From contig ARYC01000261.1 of the NCBI GenBank assembly GCA_000711775.1, forward strand, positions 88,460 to 152,459: a stretch of DNA of 64,000 bases, given 5' to 3'. This DNA is from Oxytricha trifallax (taxonomy: Eukaryota; Ciliophora; Spirotrichea; Sporadotrichida; Oxytrichidae). The translations under genes and the position numbers were made by a program. A model generated the notes under the pieces. That model searched no databases. It was not told the origin of the DNA and was given only the letters and a program-made list of their open reading frames with translations. Shown here piece after piece: positions 49,601 to 59,410 of the stretch (position 1 is the stretch's first letter; every line of letters starts with the position of its first letter).

Positions 49601-52600
49601 CAACTAACTAGACTTCTAGAAAAAATTGAACCTTAATAATTGATTGACCCTTGTGTATGAGCTTTGCTATAGCATAATTCAGTATTAGTGCAACTTAGTC
49701 TCAATTTAAACTTGTAAAATAAACTAAGCTGCAACAGTAAATCTAAATTTTCTTCATCATAAGTAGACCCTAAATTTGGCTAAATTTAATTTCTCATTTG
49801 TAATTTGACTTTATTTCCTTCAGTTAAAAATAAAATTAAGATTTATGGGATATTGATTGAGTTAACTCTTAAGTCTAAGAAGTTGATTGGTTTTTCTTTA
49901 AGAAAGGATTCTCTTGATCTTACTGAATAACCTACTTTTTCTTTCTCTCGTCGAGAAATCCAAGCTAAGATTAAAGCCCACAACTTATAGAAAAATTCTA
50001 CTGCTTGGTTAAAAATAAACTTATAATTATTTTGCTATTATGTAATATTTTAATTTTAAATAACTAAGAAAGAATCATTTATTATTGTTTAAAATCTAAA
50101 ACAATGAGAATTAATCACTTCCTATATTTTTTAATTATATACTAGTCCTGATTTTAAGTCAGGCCACACTCTCTTCGCATATTCCTACAAAGAAAAAAAA
50201 TTATTTAAATTTCCATTACTCATGTGATGAAATATTTGAAAATCATTGTAAAATTCTTATTGACTAAATATATACAATATCATAATTATTATAATTAAAT
50301 AACATATTTAACATTTATAATTTTTAATCGATAAAACTCGAAAATTAGATTAATAAAATTTTAATATTTAAAATTAAATATCAATATTCTATTATATCTA
50401 TTTTATGGTTTTTTACAATGAAGCAAAATATAATTACAAACATATACTTAAAGTTATTACTTTTAATTAACCAAAGTTCTTATAATTATCCCAAATACTT
50501 AATTAATTTTCTTTTTAAAAAGATTTATTTTGAAATTATATTTTGCATATTTCTTTTTGACTATACATGATAAAATCGACAGAAGGAGATAGGGCCTTTT
50601 AAAAATTAGATTGATATTGTAAAATTATAATTTATAATTACTTAACAGAGTTTGATAAATTTTGAAAATTTAACGTTATTCTATAAATAAATAGGGAAGT
50701 TATTTAAATCTAAAATAGCGATATAATAAGAATATATAATGAAGAAGCTCGATTGAGTCATAGAGAATAATTATATTTATTTAAAAAGGTTATTTTATGC
50801 AGCGTGAAAATCCATCGTAGGGTGAGGGCAGGTATAGTTGGTATAGAGGAAGTAGTGATAGGGTAGTGATAGGTGTTCTGACCAAGACCCCCCCATAAAA
50901 AATTTATGACTCTCCCCCCCCTTTATAATAAAATTTTTCAAATTATATGAAAAACATATTCTTATGCTTTGAATTATGCTCAAACTAAATAAATCTTGCC
51001 CTGCGAGCAGCTACTGTTATTTATTATTATATTTATAAAGCTTCACTACGTCCGTCGACATTTTTTTATACATGCTTGTATAGGAAAATATTACAAATGC
51101 ATTTTACTTTTGAGTGTCATTAATTTTATTTTTATTATATCTATTAATATAAACAAACCCAAATTCTATTTAATAAATTTTTATATCTACAATCGTCTTT
51201 ATTGGGGATAATACTTTAAAATAATATAATTAACATTTAGTCTTTTGTAAATATTTGTCTTATCATATCTTAATAAATTATGAAATCATTTTTAAATAGT
51301 TTTAGAGAAAATTTTTAATTAAATTATTTTATAAAAGTTACAATTTTTAATTCAATGAGTTCATTTTATATTTTAGGAAGATAGCTTAGCCATTTCATTA
51401 ACACACTATAAATTAAATTCATTTTTTATAAATTATATAAATTACTTCTTTTTTAGGGTCAATACACAATTTCATCTCATTAAAAAATATAATCCCTCTT
51501 TATCTTATCTTGGATAAAATCAGTTACAAATAATAACTCTAAATCTTAAAGATTATATCATGCCTCAAACTTCTAGAAAAAATTAGCCTTACCTATTAAT
51601 CTATTATTTAATACTTACACTTTTTTTTTCTGTAAATATTTAAATAAACTTAATATGTTTTAAACAGGATTTAAAAAATTTATTTGGAAAGATAATGAGA
51701 GATTTAATTGACTATTTTTTTCAAACTGAACATACTCTAATCTATAGAGCTAATATTGTTTGCTAAATCTCAATTCTATTATTTTTTTCTTGTGATATTT
51801 TGAGAAATTGAACTTATAAAATTATCAATGAATACGAAAAATAAAAATCTTTATAAAAGGTATAATTATATTATATTAAATGATTAAGAAAATTAATCTA
51901 CTATTGTTAATCATTAAAATATTAAATAAAATAATTAGATATTGTTTAATTTTTAAATATATTATTTTCATAATTAATAAAGATATGATAAGACAAATAT
52001 TTACAAAAGTGTAAATGTTTATTATATTATTATAAAGTATTATGCACAATAAAGACGATTGTAGATATAAAAAATTATTAAATAGAATTTGGGTTCGTTT
52101 ATATTAATAGATATAATAAAAATTAAATTAATGACACTCAAAAGTAAAATGCATTTGTAATATTTTCCTATACAAGCATGTATAAAAAAATGTCGACGGA
52201 CGTAGTGAAGCTTTATAAATATAATAATAAATAACAGTAGCTGCTCGCAGGGCAAGATTTATTTAGTTTGAGCATAATTCAAAGCATAAGAATATGTTTT
52301 TCATATAATTTGAAAAATTTTATTATAAAGGGGGAGGGAGGAGGGTCATATATTTTTCATGGGGGGGCGAGGGGGGGGTAGGGGCTGCTCTTGGTCAGAA
52401 CAGATAGGGTTAAGGTCAAATATAAAAAATTAAAAATAAATTATCCAACTAAAATATAATTTATATAATTTATATTTAGTTTTTTTTCAATAATTTTTTA
52501 TAGTTTTGATTTATTCTGACTCTGATTAACCTATGCTTGGCGATCTTGATGGGGAAAATTCTGGAATAATTAACTTTGATACTATTAGTTTTGCTGAGTT

Positions 52601-54220
52601 GCTTAAGCGTCGATAAGAATCTATTAATTATAATGAGCATTTAACCCTTAAATAAATTTATTATATTTCATGAAAATATTTTCTTTCACTATATAATTTC
52701 TTTTAAATTTAAAAATTAATTTGTAATATATATAATTTTTTTTTTTTTTTAGATTGAAACATTTAATTTTTAATGTAGTTATATGTTGATAAATTGTTAT
52801 TTAAAAAGTAGTTTATTTAAAATTGAAAAATGTATTTTATACTACTGAAATTGTTATTGAAAAAAGATTAATAAAAATAAAAAAACCTTTTAATAATTAT
52901 CAATAATTGAAGTATCTTTATTTTATATAAACATTAATGTGTTTTTAATTCTGAGGATCTGTAAACTAAGCTGAGGTTTTTTGAGTATTGGAAAATAAAT
53001 TGTTTTGAGAGCTATTATCATGAGGATTTGAGAAAGTAAATGCTTGATTTGCTTTGGATCCCTATACTTGATGCCCTTAGGTTGGAGTTACTAAGTCAGG
53101 AAGCACAAATTAGTCTTTATTTGTGGCTTGAGATCCACCACGAGCATTCAATTAATTTTTATTGATTTATTTTCATTCACATTTTACTAATTAATTAATG
53201 AATATTACTGAAATAATAATAATTCCCACTGCCTTTTTACTTCTAATTCAATCTTTTCTTAGCAGTTTGTTTAACTTGCCTGTCAATTTCCATTTAACTT
53301 TGCTTTGATTGATTACTTAAGCCACCGAAAGTTAAATTATCTGCTTCTTGAAGTTGTTTTGTAGAATCGCTTTTCTATTGACCAGCTCCAGCATTTATTA
53401 AATAACATACAATTTATTTTAAATTTACCATAATAAATAAAATTTATTTAGATTATTATAAATTACGACCTTAGAATTAGCTCACTAGTCCAAGATTTGC
53501 AGAACTCTTTAAAAGTTGTTGACCCTTATCTTAAATCAAAAGCTTCAATAAATTATAAAAATATGATAATAAATGTTAACTAATTGGATTTTACAAAATT
53601 AAGGTTATAATGGTAAAATAAAAAAAATTAAAAATATGCATTAACATTTGTTTTGGTTGAAAATTAATTCAAAATAAGAAGTCTAACTCAGAAATTTAAC
53701 ATTTTTTACCTGTTACTAATTTGATTAATATCATTTTAAGGCCTAAAAAAACTAAATATTACATCTATCAAAAAGAAATAAATTGTTGCATTTTTATTTA
53801 AAAAAATTATTTTTTTAATTTTTATCTAAAAACCTATTTATTAAAATGAATTTATCGTAATATAAGTTATTCTTTATTAATAATGCTTAATCTTAACAAA
53901 TTAAAAACCATGATCAATTTAAAAGAATTGATGAATATATTTAGTATTATCTCTAAATATATATAAATTACATCTTAATAGATAGAAAATTGTTATGATA
54001 TGAAAAAATGTTTAATAAAAATAATAATAAATTGATTTCTTTACTTGAATGCTAATTTAAAAGATTTATGTGTTTTGAATATACAAATGACTGTGAGCTT
54101 CATTTTAAAGTGTAGGATTATGTTAAATAGGTGCAAGTCCAGAACCAGTATTGCTGCTTTACATTATAGGGTTGTAAGATTGTTTGATTGAACTTCCACT
54201 AACATTACTCAAAACATAAT
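46615..54220 (-). CDS. Wb: Q/N-rich protein with FG dipeptides and helical C-terminus (tentatively nucleoporin-like)
   Basis: Minus-strand blocks in descending order: SNVSGSSIKQSYNPIMQSSN (54220-54080), NAGAGQQKSDSTKQLQEADN then LTFGGLSNQSKQSQMEID (53400-53215), GGSQATNKDQFVLPDLVTPT and KANQAFTFSNPHDNSSQNNL (53145-52955), RRLSNSAKLIVSKLIIPEFS (52615-52500), a coiled/helical segment NELLIQFNGMFDIIQKLNKF..KTSKKKLDLLKHNNKFAYIL (48450-48140), a Q-rich stretch, and VPLASLQQLQKKLIICNIPN to stop TGA at 46615. TFGG and TFSNP-type FG/F-S motifs plus a helical C-terminal half recall Nup54/57-type nucleoporins, but this is inference from pattern only. The 5' start is not found; blocks at 55310-55800 may belong to it. 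Large inverted-repeat elements and a dead TBE lie within. Confidence 0.5.
46812..47994. other. Large IES in Wb, pointer AAGT, containing a T3 element
   Basis: ACTT (plus strand) lies at 46808-46811 and 47991-47994. Removing 1183 bp joins QQISSQ to VPLASLQQLQKK in frame. The same boundary (ACTT at 62567) ends the duplicated Wc segment. Confidence 0.65.
47313..47947. mobile_element. T3 foldback element (copy 1) with long G/C tracts
   Basis: Outer ends TTCACCCAGAGACCCCC and the complementary GGGGTGATCAA, then C-runs (47327-47369) mirrored by G-runs (47887-47940). Inner arms carry CCTCCATATAAATAAT, CTTCGGGCGGCTATTAC and its mirror GTAATAGCCGACCGCAGG, and CCTATAGG-like words. Arms are roughly 300 bp with almost no unique centre. 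Confidence 0.85.
48130..48140. other. Very short (11 bp) candidate IES in Wb, pointer ATTAA
   Basis: TTAAT (plus strand) lies at 48125-48129 and 48136-48140. Removal switches from the frame ending CLKNQSI to KRYWHFEQEVPRQIF, which leads correctly into the last segment. Confidence 0.4.
48300..48370. other. IES in Wb, pointer AAAG
   Basis: CTTT (plus strand) lies at 48296-48299 and 48367-48370. Removal joins FGLEAHK to AQLSPQRMQDSRD in frame. Confidence 0.6.
48850..49240 (+). pseudogene. Possible accessory ORF remnant of a TBE-like element
   Basis: A plus-strand stretch with protein-like composition: SREKTFLWLFYTLNRSFYRE shifting frame to KKLGYSVSPKDKKMHDLIIS TAILMEIKKQYYPF. It is broken by a frameshift and a TGA. 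It lies beside the transposase relic at 49370-49840. TBE elements carry extra ORFs, but I cannot match this one. Confidence 0.25.
49370..49840 (-). pseudogene. TBE transposase relic with the catalytic core deleted
   Basis: On the minus strand, MRNQIQPNLGSTYDEENLDL matches the start of the transposase at 62970 (MRNRNQRNLGSIYDEQYLDL). DNA around TTGACTATAGTCAATATTTATAG matches the middle. Then, after about 50 bp, sequence equal to the end of the known portion (CATGACTTGCCTGTA, cf. 63901) follows. The stretch with the three acidic catalytic residues is missing and frames are broken. It lies in an interval of Wb. Confidence 0.7.
50000..50790. other. AT-rich interval of Wb
   Basis: No block, terminus or repeat recognised. 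A C4A4 terminus expected beside the transposase relic is absent. Confidence 0.35.
50874..52402. mobile_element. T3 foldback element (copy 2), 1.53 kb, 6-bp target duplication
   Basis: Ends TGTTCTGACCAAGA and its complement, then C-runs (50888-50922) and matching G-runs (52331-52379). GATAGG flanks both sides (50868-50873 and 52403-52408). The arms of about 380 bp are nearly identical and both contain the same 71-aa frame in mirror image (50996-51211 plus, 52040-52255 minus), which is an arm artefact. The centre, about 750 bp, is AT-rich. The inner arm word CCCTGCGAGCAGCTACTGTTA parallels CCCTTCGGGCGGCTATTACA in copy 1. Confidence 0.9.
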
Positions 54221-54228
54221 ATTTATTC

Positions 54229-54600
54229 ACCCCGAGACCCCCCAACTATATAAAATAATTTTTTTAACTAAAGCAATTCTTACTTGCCATTATACCATGA
54301 AATGTTTTTATTTAATTAGATTAATTTAGATTGTAGACCTTTTTAAATATATGTTCTCATAGAAGACAAAATAAATAATCTAATTATATTAAAATGAAGA
54401 ATTAAATTTTTGTAAGATAAGTATATTGAACATTGTTTTTTATTTTCCTTCTTATAAGAAAAACAGAACGTTTCTTATAATAATAAATAATGCCAAAGAA
54501 AATATTTTGGTATACTTATTAGACGGTAAAATAAAAAACAATGCTCAATATGCTTATCTTACAAAAATTTTATACTTAATATTAATATAAACTTTTTTAG
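54229..54600. mobile_element. T3-related element, truncated (copy 3)
   Basis: The left end TTCACCCCGAGACCCCCC matches T3 copy 1. An inner inverted pair, TTGTAAGATAAGTATATTGAAC (54412-54433) and its complement near 54545-54570, is present, but no right G-tract end is found. Confidence 0.55.
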
Positions 54601-55309
54601 ATTATTTTGATACCGCACCCACTAATCTTAAATTTATACAAACTCAACAGATCTAGAACATTTTCGATGTCCTCCCCAAAGAGATAAAATTTGAAAAAGT
54701 TCAATTTGAAGAAAAATAAACAAAATTCTATGACTATAAATCCATATAATTCACCTAATTATTTATAAATTAATGAAAGTTATTAAAGAAATAATTTATC
54801 AAGTCATTTGTTTTAAAGCTGTAATAAGTTAGTATTTTAAAAAATACAAAACTTGGTTTGTCCTTGATTTTATTTCTTATTTTCTTATACTAGTTGATAA
54901 TAAAGTATGTGAATTATAGGTATAGATCTTCATGTCCTAGTTTAAGGGGGTAGCCGAGATTATTTAGATCATTTAGGGGAGGGAGTCTTTTTTAATTTTA
55001 TATCTGACTGGACTACCTGATTATTTAATAATATCAATGGGATCATCCATTCAAACAAATCTACTCATGTATTTGAATATTACTAAATTAAAACATTTTA
55101 TTTAATAGCAATCTTATAGCAAGAAAATTTTTTAAAAAAATAAAGCATATAAAAGTGGATGGGTCCGAGTGAGCTCATAATAATTAAATCATTTATTATT
55201 TTTCAAAAATAGTTATTTATAGTAGGTAAAAATTATAAATATTCGTACATAATTGAAGCAATAATTATATTATTGGATAAATTTTATGTTTTTAACTGTT
55301 AGAACTAAA

Positions 55310-55800
55310 GGTGTTTGACAATTGGCCTTATAAAAGATTGTATTTCAAGGCTGGTTAGCTTTGCTTACTCTTAAACTAGTCTTTTGTATTGAATTGAGAT
55401 GGATCGAAAGAAGTTTTCAAGTTCTTAGGAATTTTAAAAGGTGTATAACTTTGTTATTTCAAAGTTTTAATAATAGATTTGAAATAAATAACTCAATGTG
55501 ATTTTTCAGCCCAAATAATTCCTTAATCTTAATTTGTAGAATGCATGACTTTGCTCTTAGCTTAGAGTGAAGGCTTTTACTTAGAAAACCATTCTTGAGA
55601 ATTCTGATTTTAAGTAATCATACTTTTAGGAGTTTAGTCTTGAATATGAGCTTAGAAGTTTGATATAGAATTGCCTAAGTTGAATTTACTATGATCTTGC
55701 ACATTAGATGTTTAATTCTTGGGCTTGGTCTTGATTTGACGGTTGGATTGGTCAATGAAAAGTTCATCATTGTCAATCCAAAACTCATTTTCAAAATAAT
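55310..55800 (-). CDS. Unassigned minus-strand coding segments (Q/N/K-rich)
   Basis: Two blocks read openly on the minus strand with many TAA/TAG glutamines: NEFWIDNDELFIDQSNRQIK to about DQGIIW (55796-55515) and PKNLKTSFDPSQFNTKDQFK to NTFSSNS (55440-55300). They lie between the end of Wa and the first sure block of Wb. They may be the N-terminal part of Wb or the end of a separate gene. No domain recognised. Confidence 0.45.
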
Positions 55801-55875
55801 AATTATTTCATCATAGCTTTATAAGTTAAAGATATTATTTAATAGATAATTTATATGAATTATGTAAAATAAATA

Positions 55876-57753
55876 ATCAAATAATAAAATTATTTTGAAT
55901 AAATAGTTTTTTAATGTCTGTATTTGTCTCAAATCTTCTCATGAAATTTTCGAATTCAAGTTATTGTTGCTGAGTTCCTGAGTGATCATGCATTACAAAA
56001 TCATTTGATTGTTGAAGAAGATTAACTCCCTGATTTGCACTCTAGTGTTTGTACTAATCCTCAGTAGACTCAACTTGAATTTTCTATTGTTAAGATACAT
56101 TCAGAAATTATAATTTTTTTTAGCTTATATTGGCATCAATAAAGCTTTATGATATTCAAAACCCAATACCTCTGAATTAATTAAATATGTGTTTTGATTG
56201 ATGAATCACTTTCTTTTTAGTTAGAAATTATAAGAGTATCTTATGATCATTATCTTTACTCTACTTTATATTCTCACTTTTATGAATATATTCAAGCATT
56301 TCATTTAAATGAACTTTTTTATGAAATTAGATTGGTGCATAATTTCAAAATATTTGCATTTAAGCATAAATAATTAACAGTTTTATCATAAAATATTTTA
56401 AAATTTGATCAAATACTTTTATTCTTTTAGATTGAATTTTTTTATTAGCATTTTTTTGTTAATTACAAAAGGGTTAGTAACTAATTTAAAGTTTAAAAAA
56501 AAATTATTCTTAAAATGAGTAAATTTATCGTGTTAGTTGATTTTTTTTTTGCCATGTTTTAATTAAATAATTTCTCATAATAAGAGATCAACTTTAAAAT
56601 TTTGTTTTTCTAATGTCATTAGAATATTAGACACCTATAAAATATGGGCTTTTAGATGAGGTCACCTGGTAAAGATACGTTTTGGAAGTTTTCAAAAACT
56701 GTAACAAGTTCCAGAAATGAATCTCCATTTTAAACATATTAAATTCCATTAAATCAGAAATAATTTTTTTAATTTTAATTAGTCCTGGTACTAATTCTAT
56801 GTAATAATTTAATTTTATGTAATAATATAATTTTATGTAATAATTTAATTGATAACAGTTTATAGTACCAAAATTTATTTAGTTTCTAATTTAAAGCTGA
56901 TGAGATTTAAAGGAAAATTCCAAGCTGTTTCTAAACTTAATTAGTACAAAGTAAAACTATATTGTTAACAAAACACTAAAAAAAATGTATTCTCTAAAAA
57001 ATAAATTAAGATATTTTAATTTAATTTGACAATTTAAAATAGAAATGAAAAGCAAGTAATGAAGTTCTTTCGTTTGAGTTATTCTAGAGGAATAATTTCT
57101 ACATAATTAATGTAATTTATTGATGATATAAAAAAAATACTAATTATCTTAGCCATTTAAATAATGAATTTTATTTAATTTAACAACAAATTAAATTAAT
57201 CAAAAGAAACCTTAAACTCCAAATTATACTCTTCAATCAAAACACATTGTAAATTCATTAAGGGGTTTCGGGGTTTTGATTGAAATTATCTCAATTTATT
57301 TTATTTATTTATATTCTGCCTTTTCAATGCACGAATTTGCTTCTTACTTAATTTCAATTGATGTTACTAAACATGTTGCTGGGAATGAGTTCCAAAGGCT
57401 GGTTAGCCTCCTAACTGTGGTAGTTGCTGAAAAGGATTTTAGTTTTGCTGCAATTAGTTAACTTCAAGATCTCTCATTACAATATCGCTGTTTGCTTGAT
57501 AAAAAGCTCCAGGTTGGCTTGAACCAAACGTCTGAGGAAAAGAATTTTAGGGGAGTTCCCTCTAATTTAAACTTAAAAACACTTTACAGTTCTTAAAAAC
57601 AAGTTATTTTTCAATTATTGTTAAATTTCGTTTCAAGTTGTTGGAGATTGCTTAGTTTTAACCATGCATGTTATTGTTACCACCGATAGATTGATTCTGG
57701 AATTAGTTAGCTTAGTTTTGATTAGAGTTGTCTCCTTACATGTTTTAAGACAT
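55876..57753 (-). CDS. Wa: shorter paralogue of Wb
   Basis: ATG at 57753 (MSQNMQGDNSNQNQANQFQN), then after one IES a Q/P/FG-bearing part (NSFPQTFGSSQPGAFYQANS, QLGGQPAFGTHSQQ, QLKLSKKQIRALKRQN, to about 57300). A helical block follows (HKILLQFLTKKKVIHQSK, about 56190-56260), resembling LDLLKHNNKFAYIL of Wb, and a last block QVESTEDQYKHQSANQG then FVMHDHSGTQQQQLEFENFM (56085-55920) that parallels VVMLNPSLFSEQQLKEFNNF of Wc. Stop TGA is at about 55876. A TBE-type terminus at 57262-57278 lies in the interval after KRQN. Joins between blocks other than the first are not resolved. Confidence 0.5.
57262..57281 (-). mobile_element. TBE-type right terminus (degenerate C4A4 repeats) with ANT flank
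   Basis: GGGGTTTCGGGGTTTTG (57262-57278) followed by ATT (57279-57281) is the mirror of the terminus at 62868 with one change in the telomere-like repeat. The next 60 bp inward (AATGAATTTACAATGTG, GATTGAAGAGTATAATTTGG) also resemble the inner repeat of that element. No transposase is seen inward, and the other end was not found, so it may be a solo end or a heavily eroded copy. Confidence 0.75.
57569..57628. other. IES in Wa, pointer AAATT
   Basis: AATTT (plus strand) lies at 57564-57568 and 57624-57628. Excision joins SNNLKRN to QRELPQNSFPQTFG. Confidence 0.6.
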
Positions 57754-58970
57754 TTTAATGTGATTGATTTAATATTTTAAGTTTTTATAAATTTAGACTA
57801 TATACATATTTTAAAAATTAAAACTAAACTGCTATTATTTTAAAGTTTACAATAAATTTCAATTTTAAACTCATTTAATTACAAAATATTATATAATTAA
57901 TTTTTAATACAATATTTATTATATTAGACTTTCTAATTTATAAGACCTATGATTTTTTAAATTTACGATTTTTTTAATGAATAGAAAAATATTATATTAA
58001 ATAATTTACGAAATTAGCAATTTTAATAGCTGCTGTATAAATTCAATTAAATTGAATTTTTTTAGACTTTTTTTAGTTATTTTTATAATAATTAACTTTT
58101 TACTTTTAATATACTTATAGGATTTTAATTACCTATAATATAAATTAAATTAAATTTATCATTTTAAACTTAAAAAATATACTTCTCAAAATAGCGACTT
58201 ATATTATTTTATGATTTAGCAAAAGAAATTTTATCTTGTATTTAAAAAATAGTTATGCTGTTGTATTATTTTCTATATAGAATTAAAATGATCCTAATTT
58301 ATATATGTAATAAAACTTAAAACTTAATTAATATCTTAATGAATCATATAGCTTTGTAATTTTTGTACTGTTCTATTTCATGGAAAGAGGTTATATAAAA
58401 ACCAACTGTAAAAATTATTATTAATTTTTGAATGAATTTAATTTTTCCTTCATATTCTATAATTAAATATTAATTATAAATATTTATATTAATAAAGATC
58501 AAGATTGTATTTTAATGTTAATATTAATTATTTTTAATTTCTTAAAAATTATTTTATTGATATTTAAAAAAATATCAATCATTTCATTTATTGCAATATA
58601 ATCGTAAATATTTCAGTTTCACTTCTTAAAAATAGTTCAGCTAATATTAACTAAAATAAACTTAAATTTACAAAAAAATTAATATTAAAGAAACTTTAAT
58701 ACTACTGAATACTTGCATTAAAAATTAGAAAGGATATTATTATAATATAAAAAATAAAAAAGAAATACTTATCTAATTCTTTTTTTTTCTCACAAACTAA
58801 TATTATTCATACTTTTCTAAGCAACAGAAGTATTATGGTAGTTAACTAAGATGATATATTTTTAAATATATTAACATAGAAAAGAATTAGGAAAATATAA
58901 ATCAAATGTAGCAAATTAATCGAAATTATTAACACAATTTATAATATAAAATGCAAATTCTTTGCTTCAA
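57754..58970. other. AT-rich DNA between Wa and the duplicated P6 locus
   Basis: No coding block recognised. It must hold the Wa promoter if Wa is expressed, but no site stands out. Confidence 0.35.
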
Positions 58971-58972
58971 TA

Positions 58973-59379
58973 TTGTAGGAATACATTTGATTTGGGAAAA
59001 TAAATAATAAAGTAATTAATTAAATATAAAAAAAGCGGCAGTTAACTCTCTGGAAACCTAGACAATATTGTACTTGTTCGATAGAGAATTTGAAATTCGC
59101 AGGACTTTATTATTCCCAGCTATCGCATCCTTGGAGCGTGATAAATTGTTTTTTATTTTGCAACAAAATGAACTAATAAATCACCAAAAATTAAATCAAT
59201 TTATCACGCTCTAGAGATGCGATAGCTGGGTACCGCCAATAGTAAAGTCCAGCTAATTTTAAATTCTCTATAGAACAAGTACCATATTGTCTAGGTTTTT
59301 AGAAAGTTAACTGCCACTATTTAAATATTTTAAATAATTAATTGTAAATTGATTTCCCATATCAAATGTATTCCTACAA
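58973..59379. mobile_element. T1 element (copy 3)
   Basis: Ends TTGTAGGAATACATTTG and the complementary AAATGTATTCCTACAA, with TA at 58971-58972 and 59380-59381. The arm words AGCGTGATAAA and AATAGTAAAGTCCAGC are shared with the other copies in form. It sits about 30 bp outside the first segment of P6, in the position of the P5 IES at 43198-43268. Confidence 0.85.
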
Positions 59380-59410
59380 TATTAAAGTGTGTGATAATGT
59401 TTTTATTTTC

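Noticed and set aside
50996-52255. Two almost identical 71-aa frames, one on each strand
   Set aside because: They are mirror images in the two arms of the T3 foldback element; composition is AT-rich hydrophobic and no homologue or start context supports a gene.
57276-57461. 61-aa plus-strand frame MIEIISIYF...
   Set aside because: It is antisense to the better Wa segment (LGGQPAFGTHSQQ, LKLSKKQIRALKRQN) and starts in the TBE terminus.
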